This document shows, piece after piece, positions 9,164 through 20,437 of a stretch of 64,000 bases of DNA. This stretch comes from Microbacterium sp. SY138. Its GTDB lineage: Bacteria > Actinomycetota > Actinomycetes > Actinomycetales > Microbacteriaceae. Position 1 is the stretch's first letter, and every line of letters starts with the position of its first letter. The notes below the pieces were generated by a model that was not told where the DNA came from, searched no databases, and saw only the letters and a program-made list of their open reading frames with translations. The position numbers were made by a program, and so were the translations under genes. The stretch lies in contig NZ_CP155793.1 in the NCBI RefSeq assembly GCF_039729145.1, forward strand, positions 3,100,001 through 3,164,000, written 5' to 3'.

Positions 9164-9582
9164 TACGCGTCGCCCTCCTCGCGCTTGATGATGCGTGCCT
9201 TGAGCGGCAGCTTGTGAATTGCACGGGTCAGAGCTTCGCGTGCGAGCTCCTCGTCGACACCCGCGACCTCGAAGAGGACACGGCCCGGCTTGACGTTGGC
9301 GACCCACCACTCGGGGGAACCCTTACCGGAACCCATGCGGGTTTCGGCAGGCTTCTTCGTGAGCGGACGGTCGGGGTAGATGTTGATCCACACCTTTCCA
9401 CCACGCTTGATGTGACGGGTCATCGCGATACGAGCGGACTCGATCTGACGGTTCGTCACGTAAGCGGGCGTGAGGGCCTGGATACCGTACTCGCCGAAGG
9501 AGACCTTCGTGCCGCCGGTGGCCTGACCCGAGCGACCCGGGTGGTGCTGCTTGCGGAACTTGACCTTACGGGGGATGAGCAT
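9163..9582 (-). CDS. rplP: 50S ribosomal protein L16
   Basis: Organises the A-site tRNA environment. The 139-residue protein starts [19 protein letters not shown] and has [16 protein letters not shown] near the middle, both diagnostic. The start overlaps the rpsC stop by 1 nt. Confidence 0.97.
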   Translation of the reverse strand: MLIPRKVKFRKQHHPGRSGQATGGTKVSFGEYGIQALTPAYVTNRQIESARIAMTRHIKRGGKVWINIYPDRPLTKKPAETRMGSGKGSPEWWVANVKPGRVLFEVAGVDEELAREALTRAIHKLPLKARIIKREEGDA

Positions 9583-10337
9583 TATGCCGACGCTCCTTCT
9601 GCGACAGGTGCCTCGTTGCGCGGGGCACGGCGGCGGTCGCCACCACGGTCGTCACGACGAGCCTTGGGTGCGTTGGCCTGCTCGCGAGCGAGCTCCTTCG
9701 CGGTCAGGTCGCCCTTGTAGATCCAGACCTTCACGCCGATGCGGCCGAAGGTGGTCTTCGCCTCGTAGAAGCCGTAGTCGATGTTCGCGCGCAGCGTGTG
9801 CAGCGGCACACGACCCTCGCGGTAGAACTCCGAACGGCTCATCTCGGCGCCGCCGAGGCGGCCGGAGACCTGGATGCGGATGCCCTTGGCGCCGGCGCGC
9901 TGCGCGCCCTGCAGACCCTTGCGCATCGCACGACGGAACGCCACACGAGCAGAGAGCTGCTCGGCGATGCCCTGTGCGACCAGCTGAGCGTCGGCCTCGG
10001 GGTTCTTGACCTCGAGGATGTTCAGCTGGATCTGCTTGCCCGAGAGCTTCTCGAGGTCGCCGCGGATGCGCTCGGCCTCGGCCCCACGACGACCGATCAC
10101 GATGCCCGGACGGGCGGTGTGGATGTCGACGCGGACGCGGTCACGGGTGCGCTCGATCTCGATGTTCGAGACACCGGCGCGGTCGAGCTGCGTCTTGAGC
10201 AGGTTACGGATCTTGATGTCCTCGGCGACGTAGTCGGCGTAGCGCTGACCCGGCTTCGTCGAGTCAGAGAACCAACGCGAGACGTGGTCCGTCGTGATGC
10301 CGAGACGGAAGCCGTACGGGTTTACCTTCTGTCCCAT
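9582..10337 (-). CDS. rpsC: 30S ribosomal protein S3
   Basis: Forms part of the mRNA entry site and helicase. The 251-residue product begins [14 protein letters not shown] and contains the KH motif [20 protein letters not shown] charged Arg/Asp-rich tail of about 30 residues follows the core. The ATG overlaps the rplV stop by 1 nt. Confidence 0.97.
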   Translation of the reverse strand: MGQKVNPYGFRLGITTDHVSRWFSDSTKPGQRYADYVAEDIKIRNLLKTQLDRAGVSNIEIERTRDRVRVDIHTARPGIVIGRRGAEAERIRGDLEKLSGKQIQLNILEVKNPEADAQLVAQGIAEQLSARVAFRRAMRKGLQGAQRAGAKGIRIQVSGRLGGAEMSRSEFYREGRVPLHTLRANIDYGFYEAKTTFGRIGVKVWIYKGDLTAKELAREQANAPKARRDDRGGDRRRAPRNEAPVAEGASA

Positions 10338-10735
10338 TACTTGCTCGCCTTCTTGTTGCTGTCGCCCGTGGCGGCCGGAGCTGCCTCAGGCGTCGAGAGC
10401 ACGACCGTGATGTGGCTCGTGCGCTTCTTGATCTGGAAAGCGCGACCCTGAGCACGGGGCTGGAAACGCTTGAGCGTGGTGCCCTCGTCGACGTACGCGT
10501 TGGCCACGTACAGGTCCTGCTCGTCGAGGAACTCGCCGTCGCGATCCGCCTTCACCTGCGCGTTGGCCATGGCCGACGCGACAAGCTTGTAGATCGGTTC
10601 GCTGGCGCTCTGCTGTGCGAACTTGAGGATCGCGAGAGCTTCCTGTGCCTGCTTGCCCTTGATGAGCGCGACGACACGACGAGCCTTCTGAGGGGTCACG
10701 CGGATGTGTCGCACGCGTGCGATCGATTCGACCAT
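10337..10735 (-). CDS. rplV: 50S ribosomal protein L22
   Basis: Its beta-hairpin lines the exit tunnel near the macrolide site. The 132-residue protein has the conserved [17 protein letters not shown] and [20 protein letters not shown] short Ala/Pro/Lys tail is added at the C-terminus. It is coupled to rpsS by a TAATG overlap. Confidence 0.96.
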   Translation of the reverse strand: MVESIARVRHIRVTPQKARRVVALIKGKQAQEALAILKFAQQSASEPIYKLVASAMANAQVKADRDGEFLDEQDLYVANAYVDEGTTLKRFQPRAQGRAFQIKKRTSHITVVLSTPEAAPAATGDSNKKASK

Positions 10736-11016
10736 TAGCGGCGCCGCCCCTTCTTGTCGTCCTTCTCGTGGCCGCGGAAGGTGCGGGTGGGCGCGAACTC
10801 GCCCAACTTGTGACCGACCATGGTCTCGGACACGAACACAGGGATGTGCTTGCGTCCGTCGTGGACCGCGATCGTGTGACCCAGCATGGCCGGGATGATC
10901 ATGGACCGACGGGACCAGGTCTTGATGACGTTCTTGGTGCCGGCTTCGTTCTGCACGACCACCTTGCGAAGCAGGTGATCGTCGACGAAGGGGCCCTTCT
11001 TAAGACTGCGAGGCAT
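10735..11016 (-). CDS. rpsS: 30S ribosomal protein S19
   Basis: Forms a head complex with S13 near the A site. It is 93 residues, beginning [19 protein letters not shown] and containing [20 protein letters not shown]. Length and sequence are canonical. Confidence 0.97.
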   Translation of the reverse strand: MPRSLKKGPFVDDHLLRKVVVQNEAGTKNVIKTWSRRSMIIPAMLGHTIAVHDGRKHIPVFVSETMVGHKLGEFAPTRTFRGHEKDDKKGRRR

Positions 11017-11028
11017 CTTCTCTTACTC

Positions 11029-11868
11029 CTACTTACGCTTCTTGCCGGCGTTACGACGACGCACGATGTACTTGTCGCTTTCCTTGTTGGCGTGACGGGT
11101 ACGACCCTCAGCCTGGCCCCACGGGGAGACGGGGTGACGACCACCGGAGGTCTTACCCTCACCACCACCGTGCGGGTGGTCGACCGGGTTCATCGCGACA
11201 CCACGCACGGTCGGGCGGACGCCCTTCCAGCGCATGCGGCCGGCCTTACCCCAGTTGATGTTCGACTGCTCGGCGTTGCCGACCTCGCCGATGGTCGCGC
11301 GGCAGCGCGCATCGACGTTGCGGATCTCGCCCGAGGGCAGACGCAGCTGGGCGTAGGGGCCGTCCTTGGCGACGAGACGGACGGATGCACCGGCCGAACG
11401 TGCCATCTTCGCGCCGCCGCCGGGGCGGAGCTCGATCGCGTGGATGACGGTACCCGTGGGGATGTTCTTCAGCGGGAGGTTGTTGCCCGGCTTGATGTCA
11501 GCCCCGGCACCCGACTCGACGATGTCGCCCTGCTTCAGCTTCGCCGGAGCGAGGATGTAGCGCTTCTCACCGTCGAAGTAGTGCAGCAGCGCGATGCGCG
11601 CGGTGCGGTTGGGGTCGTACTCGATGTGAGCGACCTTGGCGTTGACGCCGTCCTTGTCGTTACGACGGAAGTCGATGACACGGTACTGGCGCTTGTGGCC
11701 ACCACCGATGTGACGGGTCGTGATGCGGCCCTGGTTGTTGCGACCACCGGTCTTCGAGAGCGGGCGCAGCAGCGACTTCTCCGGCGTCGATCGAGTGATC
11801 TCGGCGAAGTCAGCCACCGACGAGCCGCGACGGCCCGGGGTCGTGGGCTTGTACTTGCGAATAGCCAT
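11029..11868 (-). CDS. rplB: 50S ribosomal protein L2
   Basis: Needed for subunit joining and the peptidyl transferase centre. The 279-residue protein has the near-universal segments [20 protein letters not shown] and [19 protein letters not shown], the latter including the histidine at the active centre. Confidence 0.97.
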   Translation of the reverse strand: MAIRKYKPTTPGRRGSSVADFAEITRSTPEKSLLRPLSKTGGRNNQGRITTRHIGGGHKRQYRVIDFRRNDKDGVNAKVAHIEYDPNRTARIALLHYFDGEKRYILAPAKLKQGDIVESGAGADIKPGNNLPLKNIPTGTVIHAIELRPGGGAKMARSAGASVRLVAKDGPYAQLRLPSGEIRNVDARCRATIGEVGNAEQSNINWGKAGRMRWKGVRPTVRGVAMNPVDHPHGGGEGKTSGGRHPVSPWGQAEGRTRHANKESDKYIVRRRNAGKKRK

Positions 11869-11888
11869 TATTGTCCTTATCCCCCGGA

Positions 11889-12212
11889 TCAGCCGATTGC
11901 CGTGAAGATGTCGATGGTGCCCGACTTCAGGGTGACGATGGCGCGCTTGGTGTCCTTGCGCTTGCCGGTGCCGAAGCGGGTGCGGCGTGCCTTGCCGACG
12001 CGGTTGAGGGTGTTGACCCCTGCGACCTTGACGCCGAAGATCTTCTCGATGGCGAGCTTGATCTCGGTCTTCGAAGCGCGCGGGTCGACGAGGAAGGTGT
12101 ACTTGCCTTCATCGATGAGACCGTAGCTCTTCTCGGACACGACCGGCTTCAGGATGATGTCGCGCGGGTCCTTGTTCAGGGCCGTCTGGAGAACAGATGC
12201 CTGCTCGCTCAT
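11889..12212 (-). CDS. rplW: 50S ribosomal protein L23
   Basis: A tunnel-exit protein and docking site for trigger factor. It is 107 residues, with [19 protein letters not shown] and [13 protein letters not shown]. The ATG overlaps the rplD stop by 4 nt. Confidence 0.96.
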   Translation of the reverse strand: MSEQASVLQTALNKDPRDIILKPVVSEKSYGLIDEGKYTFLVDPRASKTEIKLAIEKIFGVKVAGVNTLNRVGKARRTRFGTGKRKDTKRAIVTLKSGTIDIFTAIG

Positions 12213-12871
12213 GCGGAGACCTCCTGGTTGGCGCCGGACTTGGAGGCGATGAAGCCCTCGAGCGCGGCCTGGGTGAAGACGATGTCGTCGGAGACGAGCA
12301 CGTCGTATGCGTTGAGCTGGTCGAACGTCAGCACGTGCAGGTTCGACAGGTTGCGGATGCTCTTCAGCGTCACGTCGTCGTTGCGCTCGATCACGACGAG
12401 CACGTTCTTCGACGAGACGACGTTGGTGAGGAAGTTCACCGCGGTCTTGGTCGAAGGCGTTCCGTCGATCCCGAAGGACTCGATGGCGTGGATGCGGTCA
12501 CCGCGGAAGCGGTCGCTGAGCGCGCCCAGGAGGGCGGCGGCGATCATCTTCTTGGGGGTGCGCTGCGAGTAGTCGCGCGGCTTGGGGCCGTGCACGATGC
12601 CACCACCGGTCATGTGCGGCGCGCGGATGGAACCCTGACGGGCGTTACCCGTGCCCTTCTGCTTGAAGGGCTTGCGACCGGCACCCGAGACCTCGCCACG
12701 ACGCTTGGTCGAGTGCGTGCCCTGGCGAGCCGCCGCGAGCTGCGCGACGACGACCTGGTGGATGAGCGGGATGTTCGTCTTGGCGTCGAACAGCGCGGCG
12801 GGAAGCTCGATCGAGCCTGCCTTCTTGCCGTCTGCCTTGAGGACGTCGAGCGCGAGAGTGGAGTCAGCCAT
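12209..12871 (-). CDS. rplD: 50S ribosomal protein L4
   Basis: Lines the tunnel constriction and, in some bacteria, autoregulates the S10 operon. The start at 12871 gives 220 residues beginning [15 protein letters not shown]. The characteristic loop segment [20 protein letters not shown] is present. The frame is open far upstream, but that region is rplC coding in another frame. Confidence 0.96.
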   Translation of the reverse strand: MADSTLALDVLKADGKKAGSIELPAALFDAKTNIPLIHQVVVAQLAAARQGTHSTKRRGEVSGAGRKPFKQKGTGNARQGSIRAPHMTGGGIVHGPKPRDYSQRTPKKMIAAALLGALSDRFRGDRIHAIESFGIDGTPSTKTAVNFLTNVVSSKNVLVVIERNDDVTLKSIRNLSNLHVLTFDQLNAYDVLVSDDIVFTQAALEGFIASKSGANQEVSA

Positions 12872-12873
12872 GA

Positions 12874-13533
12874 TCAGGCACCCTTCACTGCGTTGCGGAC
12901 ATAGACGATGCGGCCACGAGCACCGGGGACGGCGCCCTTGACGAGCATGAGTCCCTTCTCGATGTCGATGGAGTGCACCGTGAGGTTGAGGACGGTCACG
13001 CGCTCGCCACCCATACGGCCGGCCATGCGCATGCCCTTGAAGACGCGGCTCGGGGTCGACGATGCGCCGATCGAGCCGGGCTTGCGGTGGTTGCGGTGCG
13101 AACCGTGCGAAGCCGAGACGCCCTTGAAGTTGTGACGCTTCATGACACCGGCGAAGCCCTTGCCCTTGCTCGTGCCGACGACGTCGACGAGCTGGCCCGC
13201 TTCGAAGGTGCCGTCGACCGTGAGCTCCTGGCCCAGGTTGTAGTCGCCGGCGTCCGCGGTGCGGATCTCGGTGACGTGACGACGCGGCGTGACGCCGGCT
13301 GCCTCGAAGTGAGCGGAGAGCGGCTTGTTGACCTTGCGGGGGTCGATCTGGCCGTACGCGATCTGCACGGCGTTGTAGCCGTCCTTCTCGGGCGTGCGGA
13401 CCTGGGTGACCACGTTGGGTGCCAGCTCGATGACGGTGACGGGAACGAGCTTGCCGCTCTCGTTCCACACCTGGGTCATGCCGAGCTTCGTGCCCAGCAT
13501 GCCCTTGGAAACCTTGGAGTTGATGTCAGCCAT
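12874..13533 (-). CDS. rplC: 50S ribosomal protein L3
   Basis: Early assembly protein near the peptidyl transferase centre. The ATG at 13533 gives 219 residues beginning [19 protein letters not shown]. The segment [16 protein letters not shown] and the following glycine-rich stretch, with its methylatable glutamine region, are typical. It lies 2 nt upstream of rplD. Confidence 0.96.
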   Translation of the reverse strand: MADINSKVSKGMLGTKLGMTQVWNESGKLVPVTVIELAPNVVTQVRTPEKDGYNAVQIAYGQIDPRKVNKPLSAHFEAAGVTPRRHVTEIRTADAGDYNLGQELTVDGTFEAGQLVDVVGTSKGKGFAGVMKRHNFKGVSASHGSHRNHRKPGSIGASSTPSRVFKGMRMAGRMGGERVTVLNLTVHSIDIEKGLMLVKGAVPGARGRIVYVRNAVKGA

Positions 13534-13541
13534 GTCGAACC

Positions 13542-13850
13542 TCAGAGCTTGATCTCGATGTTGACATCGGCCGGCAGGTCGAGACGCATCAGCGAGTCGA
13601 CGGCCTTGGGCGTCGGGTCGACGATGTCGATCAGACGCTTGTGGGTGCGCATCTCGAAGTGCTCGCGGCTGTCCTTGTACTTGTGCGGCGACCGGATGAC
13701 GCACACGACGTTCTTCTCGGTCGGAAGGGGCACGGGGCCGACGACGGTTGCGCCCGCACGGGTCACGGTGTCGACGATCTTGCGTGCGGACGTGTCGATG
13801 ACCTCGTGGTCATACGACTTCAGGCGAATGCGGATCTTCTGTCCCGCCAT
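13542..13850 (-). CDS. rpsJ: 30S ribosomal protein S10 (NusE)
   Basis: S10 acts in the 30S head and as NusE in antitermination. The 102-residue product begins [19 protein letters not shown] and has [20 protein letters not shown]. This is the first gene of the S10-spc operon and is preceded by a leader of more than 300 nt. Confidence 0.97.
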   Translation of the reverse strand: MAGQKIRIRLKSYDHEVIDTSARKIVDTVTRAGATVVGPVPLPTEKNVVCVIRSPHKYKDSREHFEMRTHKRLIDIVDPTPKAVDSLMRLDLPADVNIEIKL

Positions 13851-14020
13851 TGTCTGCTCTCTCTCTTTAAGCGTCTTACCGACCGGGACCGGGTGGCCCT
13901 GGGGCATTGGACGCACGTCGGCGCTGTTCGCGCCTCGGCACGAGAACGACCCTCGCGAGTCGATCTGCTGCACCACTGTTCTTCTGTCAGCCGGAAGCCG
14001 TGAGGCGACCGGATGCCGAC

Positions 14021-14042
14021 CTTCCGCCGCGCACGGCGGAAG
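14021..14042 (-). promoter_or_regulatory. Hairpin in the S10 operon leader
   Basis: Nine-base perfect arms with a 4-nt loop lie about 170 nt upstream of rpsJ inside the predicted leader. It may take part in autogenous control of the operon, but no known leader motif was recognised. Confidence 0.35.
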
Positions 14043-14183
14043 CCTTCGTGAAGAAGGGTGTCGGGGTGTGTTCTGCTACCCGCGGCCTAGAACCCTGCAC
14101 CGTCCCGGAGGAGGCGCCGTCTATGCACTGCCCTGGCAGTGATCCGACGCACGCACAGCGGCGACGGAATATCGAACCTGTCT

Positions 14184-14213
14184 ATTCTGCCACGGCTGAT
14201 TTCACTTGTGCAA
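14184..14213 (-). promoter_or_regulatory. Candidate promoter of the S10 operon
   Basis: On the minus strand TTGCAC (14208-14213) and CAGAAT (14184-14189) are separated by 18 nt. This would give a leader of about 330 nt before rpsJ. The -10 is imperfect, so this is the best candidate rather than a firm call. Confidence 0.4.
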
Positions 14214-14281
14214 ACCCGGGCGTGTCGCGGTCCGACGAACGCGACCCAGACGGTGTGTGAACAGGTCAGAGTGCGGGAGAT

Positions 14282-14315
14282 AGCGGGGCGAGGCATCCCC
14301 ATGCCTCGCCCCGCT
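14282..14315. repeat. Perfect 15-bp palindrome
   Basis: Arms AGCGGGGCGAGGCAT and ATGCCTCGCCCCGCT enclose CCCC. It has terminator-like stability but no T-tract on either strand and no gene ending beside it. Confidence 0.5.
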
Positions 14316-14645
14316 TGGGGAGGGCGTTCAGTGCGAGGGGGCACACCGAACGCGAGTAGCCCGGCGTGAAGGGACGCCGAACTCCTCGACCGAGGGCGCG
14401 GCGGAAGACCCGCCGCGCAGGCGGGGTGACGCTCAGGCGCAATGAGTGCGCGCGTCGCACGATGATCCCCAAGATCGCATATCCCCAGTTTGTACGCGGA
14501 ACTCCGCGTGCTTCGGGAAACCGAACCCCTTCGGCTCCCCCGACCGCAAGATCCCCAGGCGGTCGAGACGATCCTACTGGATACAACCGTGAATGCGCCA
14601 CATTCGACGACATTCCGGCACGGACGCTGCCCCTCCAGCACGCAC

Positions 14646-14678
14646 GAGCGGCGACCCACAGGTGGTGGATCGCCGCTC
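14646..14678 (-). terminator. Terminator hairpin of the small antitoxin-like gene
   Basis: Arms GAGCGGCGA and TCGCCGCTC, with an inner CCAC/GTGG pair, lie 17 nt after the stop of the gene at 14696-14908. Confidence 0.6.
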
Positions 14679-14695
14679 AGGGCTTGCGGTCTTTC

Positions 14696-14908
14696 TTACT
14701 CGTTGCCGACGGCCTTGTCAGCGCCGTCGCGGATCTCATCGATCTTGTCCGCGGCACCGGGGGCGATCTTCTTGGCGAAGTCCGCGACGCCGTCGAGCAC
14801 CTTGTCGCTGATGTCCTCGGCCTGCTCGCTCTTGACGGCCTCGGCGATCTTGTCCTTGTTCTGCTCGTACAGATCCTTGCCCTTGTTCACGGCGTCTTCG
14901 ATGCCCAT
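14696..14908 (-). CDS. Small antitoxin-like protein (Rv0909/MT0933 type)
   Basis: A 70-residue, highly charged, helix-forming protein starting [20 protein letters not shown], with alternating Lys and Asp/Glu and a repeated K-I-A pattern. It resembles the small actinobacterial family annotated as MT0933-like antitoxins, a name that rests on weak evidence in the literature. The ATG at 14908 has AGAAGGGG upstream; the longer frame lacks such a site. No partner toxin gene lies next to it: the neighbours are tuf and the S10 operon. It may instead be a stress-type small protein, like CsbD in style. Confidence 0.65.
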   Translation of the reverse strand: MGIEDAVNKGKDLYEQNKDKIAEAVKSEQAEDISDKVLDGVADFAKKIAPGAADKIDEIRDGADKAVGNE

Positions 14909-15042
14909 GTGATTCCCCTTCTGAAGGTGTGCCGCCGACCGATCGAGCCGACCACACTCATTGTGCATGTCCACCCCGGCAAACGGAACCCTCGCGTCCC
15001 GGGTCGACGACAGCACCGCGCCCCACAGGTCGGCATCGACGA

Positions 15043-15076
15043 CAAAGGGGCCGGACCCGAAGGTCCGACCCCTTTG
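15043..15076 (-). terminator. Terminator of the str operon after tuf
   Basis: Arms CAAAGGGG and CCCCTTTG, with an inner CGGAcC/GgTCCG pair, sit 16 nt after the tuf stop on the minus strand. Confidence 0.7.
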
Positions 15077-15091
15077 CGAGGAAGCAGATGC

Positions 15092-16282
<1,191 letters not shown>

Positions 16283-16394
16283 TGGGTCCTCCTCAGGACG
16301 TCGTTGTAGAGGTGACCGGGCACTGGTTTGCGACCGGTTCTCTACGGGTTAGGTTCTCAGTTTAGTAGAGAGGGAATGTGAAGTTGTAGGTGTC

Positions 16395-16424
16395 CTGGGA
16401 GCCGGACCGGGGCCCGGCTCCCAG
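16395..16424 (-). terminator. Hairpin between fusA and tuf
   Basis: Eleven-base arms CTGGGAGCCGG and CCGGCTCCCAG lie 8 nt after the fusA stop. It may partly terminate transcription so that tuf expression is set separately. Confidence 0.55.
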
Positions 16425-16432
16425 AAGGACGA

Positions 16433-18547
16433 TTACTCGCCCTTGGTCTTCTGGACGATCTCGTCGGCCACTGCGCGGGGAACCTCAGCGTAGCTGTGGA
16501 ACTCCATCGAGTAGACGGCGCGGCCCGAGGTCTTCGAGCGCAGGTCGCCGATGTAGCCGAACATCTCGGACAGCGGGACCTGAGCGCGGACGACCTTGAC
16601 GCCTGCGGCGTCTTCCATCGACTGGATCTGGCCACGACGCGAGTTCAGGTCGCCGATGACGTCGCCCATGTACTCCTCGGGAGTACGGACCTCGACGGCC
16701 ATCAGCGGCTCGAGCAGCACGGGGTTGGCACGACGAGCGGCCTCCTTGAAGCCCATGGAGCCCGCGATCTTGAACGCCATCTCCGAGGAGTCGACGTCGT
16801 GCGCTGCACCATCGACGATGGTCGCCTTGACGCCGACCATCGGGTAGCCCGCGAGCACCCCGACGTTCATCGCGTCCTGGAAACCGGCGTCGATCGAGCC
16901 GATGTACTCACGAGGGATGCGACCACCGGTGACGGCGTTCACGAACTCGTAGGTCTTCTCGGAGTCGAGGTCGAGCGGCTCGATGGTGAACTGGATCTTT
17001 GCGAACTGTCCAGAACCACCGGTCTGCTTCTTGTGCGTGTAGTCGTGCTTCTCGACGGTCTTGCGGATCGTCTCGCGGTACGCCACCTGCGGCTTGCCGA
17101 CGTTGGCCTCGACGTTGAACTCGCGCTTCATGCGGTCCACGAGGATGTCGAGGTGCAGCTCGCCCATGCCCTTGATGGTCGTCTGACCGGTCTCGGGGTT
17201 GAGCTCCGTGCGGAAGGTCGGGTCCTCTTCAGCGAGCTTCTGGATGGCGACACCCAGCTTCTCCTGGTCGGCCTTGGTCTTCGGCTCGATCGCGACCTCG
17301 ATGACGGGCTCGGGGAACGTCATCGACTCGAGGACGACCGGAGCCGTCGGGTCGGTGAGGGTGTCACCCGTGGTGGTGTCCTTGAGGCCGATGACCGCGT
17401 AGATGTTTCCGGCGGTGACCGAGGGAACCGGGATCTCCTTGTTGGCGTGCATCTGGAAGATCTTCCCGATGCGCTCCTTCTTGTTCTTGGTCGAGTTGAC
17501 GACCGCAGAACCGGAGTCCAGGTGACCCGAGTAGACGCGCACGTAGGTGAGGCGACCGAAGAACGGGTGCACGGCGACCTTGAACGCGAGGGCGGCGAAC
17601 GGGTCATTGGCGTCGGGGTGACGCTCGATGATCGTGTCGTAGTCCTTCGGGTCGTGCGCCTCGATCGAGCCCACGTCGAGCGGGTTCGGGAGGTAGTCGA
17701 CGACCGCGTCGAGCATCGGCTGGACGCCACGGTTCTTGAACGCGGAACCGCAGAGCACCGGGTAGATCTCGCTGGCGACGGTCAGCTTGCGGATCGCACC
17801 CTTGATCTCGGCGACCGTGAGCTCCTCGCCACCGAAGAACTTCTCGAGCAGCGCGTCGTCGGTCTCGGCGACGGTCTCGAGGAGCTGCTGGCGGTACTCC
17901 GCTGCCTTCTCCTTGAGGTCCTCCGGGATCTCCTGGATCTCGTAGGAGGCGCCCATGGTGACATCACCCTTGGCGTCTCCGGCCCAGACCAGTGCACGCA
18001 TCTCGATCAGGTCGACGACGCCGATGAAGTCGCTCTCCGCGCCGATGGGCAGCTGGATCACGAGCGGCTTGGCGCCGAGGCGGTTGATGATGGTGTCGAC
18101 AGTGAAGTAGAAGTCGGCGCCGAGCTTGTCCATCTTGTTGACGAAGCAGATGCGCGGGACGTTGTACTTGTCGGCCTGACGCCAGACGGTCTCGGACTGG
18201 GGCTCGACGCCCTCCTTGCCGTCGAACACGGCGACCGCACCGTCGAGCACGCGGAGCGAGCGCTCCACCTCGACCGTGAAGTCCACGTGGCCGGGGGTGT
18301 CGATGATGTTGATCTGGTTCTTGTTCCAGTAGCAGGTCACGGCGGCAGACGTGATCGTGATGCCGCGCTCCTTCTCCTGCTCCATCCAGTCGGTGGTCGA
18401 AGCGCCATCGTGCGTCTCACCGAGCTTGTGGTTGACGCCCGTGTAGAACAGGATGCGCTCGGTCGTCGTGGTCTTGCCGGCATCGATGTGCGCCATGATG
18501 CCGATGTTGCGGACCTTGCTCAGGTCCGTGAGCACGTCTTGTGCCAC
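16433..18547 (-). CDS. fusA: Elongation factor G
   Basis: GTPase driving translocation. The 704-residue protein has the G1 motif [16 protein letters not shown]3 [16 protein letters not shown]4 [10 protein letters not shown], and the domain IV/V segments of a canonical EF-G. The start is GTG ([18 protein letters not shown]). It lies between rpsG and tuf in the str operon. Confidence 0.98.
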   Translation of the reverse strand: MAQDVLTDLSKVRNIGIMAHIDAGKTTTTERILFYTGVNHKLGETHDGASTTDWMEQEKERGITITSAAVTCYWNKNQINIIDTPGHVDFTVEVERSLRVLDGAVAVFDGKEGVEPQSETVWRQADKYNVPRICFVNKMDKLGADFYFTVDTIINRLGAKPLVIQLPIGAESDFIGVVDLIEMRALVWAGDAKGDVTMGASYEIQEIPEDLKEKAAEYRQQLLETVAETDDALLEKFFGGEELTVAEIKGAIRKLTVASEIYPVLCGSAFKNRGVQPMLDAVVDYLPNPLDVGSIEAHDPKDYDTIIERHPDANDPFAALAFKVAVHPFFGRLTYVRVYSGHLDSGSAVVNSTKNKKERIGKIFQMHANKEIPVPSVTAGNIYAVIGLKDTTTGDTLTDPTAPVVLESMTFPEPVIEVAIEPKTKADQEKLGVAIQKLAEEDPTFRTELNPETGQTTIKGMGELHLDILVDRMKREFNVEANVGKPQVAYRETIRKTVEKHDYTHKKQTGGSGQFAKIQFTIEPLDLDSEKTYEFVNAVTGGRIPREYIGSIDAGFQDAMNVGVLAGYPMVGVKATIVDGAAHDVDSSEMAFKIAGSMGFKEAARRANPVLLEPLMAVEVRTPEEYMGDVIGDLNSRRGQIQSMEDAAGVKVVRAQVPLSEMFGYIGDLRSKTSGRAVYSMEFHSYAEVPRAVADEIVQKTKGE

Positions 18548-18593
18548 AGGAGTGTCCTTATCTTTTCGAGCAGTCGTACTGCGAAGAGGGGGT

Positions 18594-18626
18594 GCCCGCC
18601 CCGCGGCGAGTGGCCGAGGGGCGGGC
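18594..18626 (-). terminator. Hairpin between rpsG and fusA
   Basis: Arms GCCCGCCCC and GGGGCGGGC lie between the rpsG stop and the fusA start. It probably acts as an attenuator or mRNA-processing structure within the operon. Confidence 0.4.
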
Positions 18627-18634
18627 GAAGCTGT

Positions 18635-19105
18635 TTACCAGCGGTAGTGAGCGAACGCGCGGTTCGACTCGGCCATCTTGTGCGTGTCCTCGCGGCGCTT
18701 GACCGCGGCACCCAGGCCGTTGGATGCGTCGAGGATCTCGTTCTGCAGACGCTCGGTCATCGTCTTCTCACGACGGCCCTTTGCGTAGCTCACGAGCCAG
18801 CGCAGAGCGAGCGTGTTGGCGCGGTGAGGCTTGACCTCGACCGGCACCTGGTAGGTCGAGCCACCGACGCGGCGGCTGCGGACCTCGAGGGTCGGGCGCA
18901 CGTTGTCGAGCGCCTTCTTCAGCGTGGCGACGGCGTCCTGACCGTTCTTCGCCTCGACGCCGCGGAGGGCGCCGTAGACGATCGACTCGGCCAGCGACTT
19001 CTTGCCGTCGACGAGGATCTTGTTCACCAGCGAGGTGACGATGGGTGCGCCGTATACCGGGTCGTTGACGACGGGGCGCTTCGGGGCGGGTCCCTTACGA
19101 GGCAT
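18635..19105 (-). CDS. rpsG: 30S ribosomal protein S7
   Basis: Primary organiser of the 30S head and E-site contact. It is 156 residues, beginning [19 protein letters not shown] and ending [15 protein letters not shown], both canonical. It lies 5 nt downstream of rpsL. Confidence 0.97.
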   Translation of the reverse strand: MPRKGPAPKRPVVNDPVYGAPIVTSLVNKILVDGKKSLAESIVYGALRGVEAKNGQDAVATLKKALDNVRPTLEVRSRRVGGSTYQVPVEVKPHRANTLALRWLVSYAKGRREKTMTERLQNEILDASNGLGAAVKRREDTHKMAESNRAFAHYRW

Positions 19106-19110
19106 CTAAC

Positions 19111-19479
19111 TCAACCCTTCTTCGCGCCGTAGCGGGAACGAGCCTGCTTACGGTTCTTGACTGCCTGGGTGTCCAGGGCGCCACGGACGATCTTGTAACG
19201 CACACCGGGGAGGTCCTTGACACGACCGCCACGCACGAGCACGAGCGAGTGCTCCTGCAGGTTGTGACCCTCACCGGGGATGTACGCGGTGACCTCGGTG
19301 CCGTTGCGGAGCTTCACACGAGCGACCTTGCGCATCGCCGAGTTCGGCTTCTTCGGGGTGGTGGTGTAGACGCGGGTGCAGACCCCGGCCTGCTGCGGGT
19401 TCGACTTGAGCGCCGGCGCCTTGGTCTTGGTGACCTTGGGCGAGCGACCCTTGCGAACCAACTGCTGAATGGTTGGCAC
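19111..19479 (-). CDS. rpsL: 30S ribosomal protein S12
   Basis: Decoding-centre protein and site of streptomycin resistance. The 122-residue protein has [18 protein letters not shown] and [19 protein letters not shown]. The streptomycin-site lysines (K in KKPNSA and in GGRVKDLPG) are the wild-type residues. The start is GTG ([12 protein letters not shown]) with GAGGAG upstream. It is the first gene of the str operon. Confidence 0.97.
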   Translation of the reverse strand: MPTIQQLVRKGRSPKVTKTKAPALKSNPQQAGVCTRVYTTTPKKPNSAMRKVARVKLRNGTEVTAYIPGEGHNLQEHSLVLVRGGRVKDLPGVRYKIVRGALDTQAVKNRKQARSRYGAKKG

Positions 19480-19645
19480 GTTCTCTCCTCATAGTGCTGC
19501 ACGGTGACAGCGTGATGGGTTTCACATCATGACCCACCGGCACGCCGGAACCGACGAGCTTTTGGTGTGATGGGTATGCCGTGGGGGCGGACCGGCATGG
19601 TGCCGGCGCCCAGCGCACACGCGGAGGCGTGCACACACCTGATCA

Positions 19646-19674
19646 AGTGTAATGCCGCGTAACGTAGCGGTCAA
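19646..19674 (-). promoter_or_regulatory. Promoter of the str operon
   Basis: TTGACC (19669-19674) and TACACT (19646-19651) are separated by exactly 17 nt on the minus strand, about 165 nt before rpsL. This is one of the best sigma-70-type promoters in the window. Confidence 0.75.
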
Positions 19675-19711
19675 ATGAGCGCAACTCCGGCCGCGCGGCC
19701 CGAGTGCAGGA

Positions 19712-20359
19712 TCAGGGCAGATCGGGATCGAACGGCGAGTCCAGCGATTCGGTCAGCTCAGCCAGCAGTGCCTCGATCTGCGGTTCGACGTGCTGAGAGA
19801 TCGCGGCCTGGATATGTATGCGATGACGCAACAGGATCCCGCAGATCTCGCGGCCGACCATGTTGGCGTACTCGTCGGCGAGGGCGACCTCCTGGCGGAG
19901 GGCGATCTTCGCCTCCTCCGTGAGCGGGGGCAGCGCGGGCAGCGCGGCGGCGGATTCGTCTGCGAGCCCCGCGATCGTGAACAGGAACGGTGCTCCGGGC
20001 ACCGGATCCGGATCGAGGGGCAGCCCGTCGAACTCGGGATCGAGGTCCTCGGCCGGGCGGTAGCTGCGGGCGCGGTTCCGCGCAGCCTGCTGATCCAGCT
20101 CGCGCTGCAGCATCGGCAGATTCCGCGCCGTGTACTCCGCGACAGCGTGATCGACGATGGTCTTGATACGCGTCGAGAGGCCGTGCTGCACGCCGTGCGG
20201 CACGTTGGCACCAATACCGGCTGCGGAGAGGATCGGCGATCCGAGGCACCGGCGGCATGGCGCGACGCGACCACGATGGGTTGCCGGCTCCCAGCGCGGC
20301 ACCCAGCGCAACCATGCCTCCACGGCCTGGTCCACCTGCGTCTCCAACGAGCGCTCCAC
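19712..20359 (-). CDS. Conserved hypothetical protein with a CxxC motif
   Basis: A soluble 215-residue protein without recognised domain. An amphipathic start (ERSLETQVDQAVEAWLRWVP) is followed by CRRCLG, a possible metal-binding CxxC knuckle or redox pair. A Pro/Asp-rich linker and a helical C-terminal third come next. The start is set at GTG 20359 because TACTCT lies exactly 6 nt upstream, a leaderless arrangement. An ATG at 20389 is in frame but would place that box inside the gene. It ends 233 nt before rpsL. Confidence 0.6.
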   Translation of the reverse strand: MERSLETQVDQAVEAWLRWVPRWEPATHRGRVAPCRRCLGSPILSAAGIGANVPHGVQHGLSTRIKTIVDHAVAEYTARNLPMLQRELDQQAARNRARSYRPAEDLDPEFDGLPLDPDPVPGAPFLFTIAGLADESAAALPALPPLTEEAKIALRQEVALADEYANMVGREICGILLRHRIHIQAAISQHVEPQIEALLAELTESLDSPFDPDLP

Positions 20360-20365
20360 CCCACC

Positions 20366-20371
20366 AGAGTA
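20366..20371 (-). promoter_or_regulatory. Leaderless -10 box TACTCT
   Basis: The hexamer ends 6 nt before the GTG at 20359, so transcription should begin at or next to the start codon. Confidence 0.5.
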
Positions 20372-20437
20372 CGGCGCGTCGCCCGTCACCGTCGCGATTT
20401 CCCGGTCCCGGCGGGGCGTGGGAGGATCGCTCGGACG

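Larger units (their letters stand above)
13851..14695. other. Gene-poor region: S10 leader and intergenic spacer
   Basis: No convincing gene lies in these 845 bases. The part nearest rpsJ (13851 to about 14183) looks like an untranslated leader with a strong hairpin at 14021-14042 (arms CTTCCGCCG/CGGCGGAAG). A promoter candidate follows at 14184-14213 and a perfect palindrome at 14282-14315. From about 14320 to 14640 nothing recognisable was seen. Open frames crossing it lack start signals and family resemblance. Confidence 0.6.

Noticed and set aside
16496..19132. Plus-strand open frame of 878 codons opposite fusA and rpsG
   Set aside because: Shadow of highly expressed conserved genes; no family resemblance.
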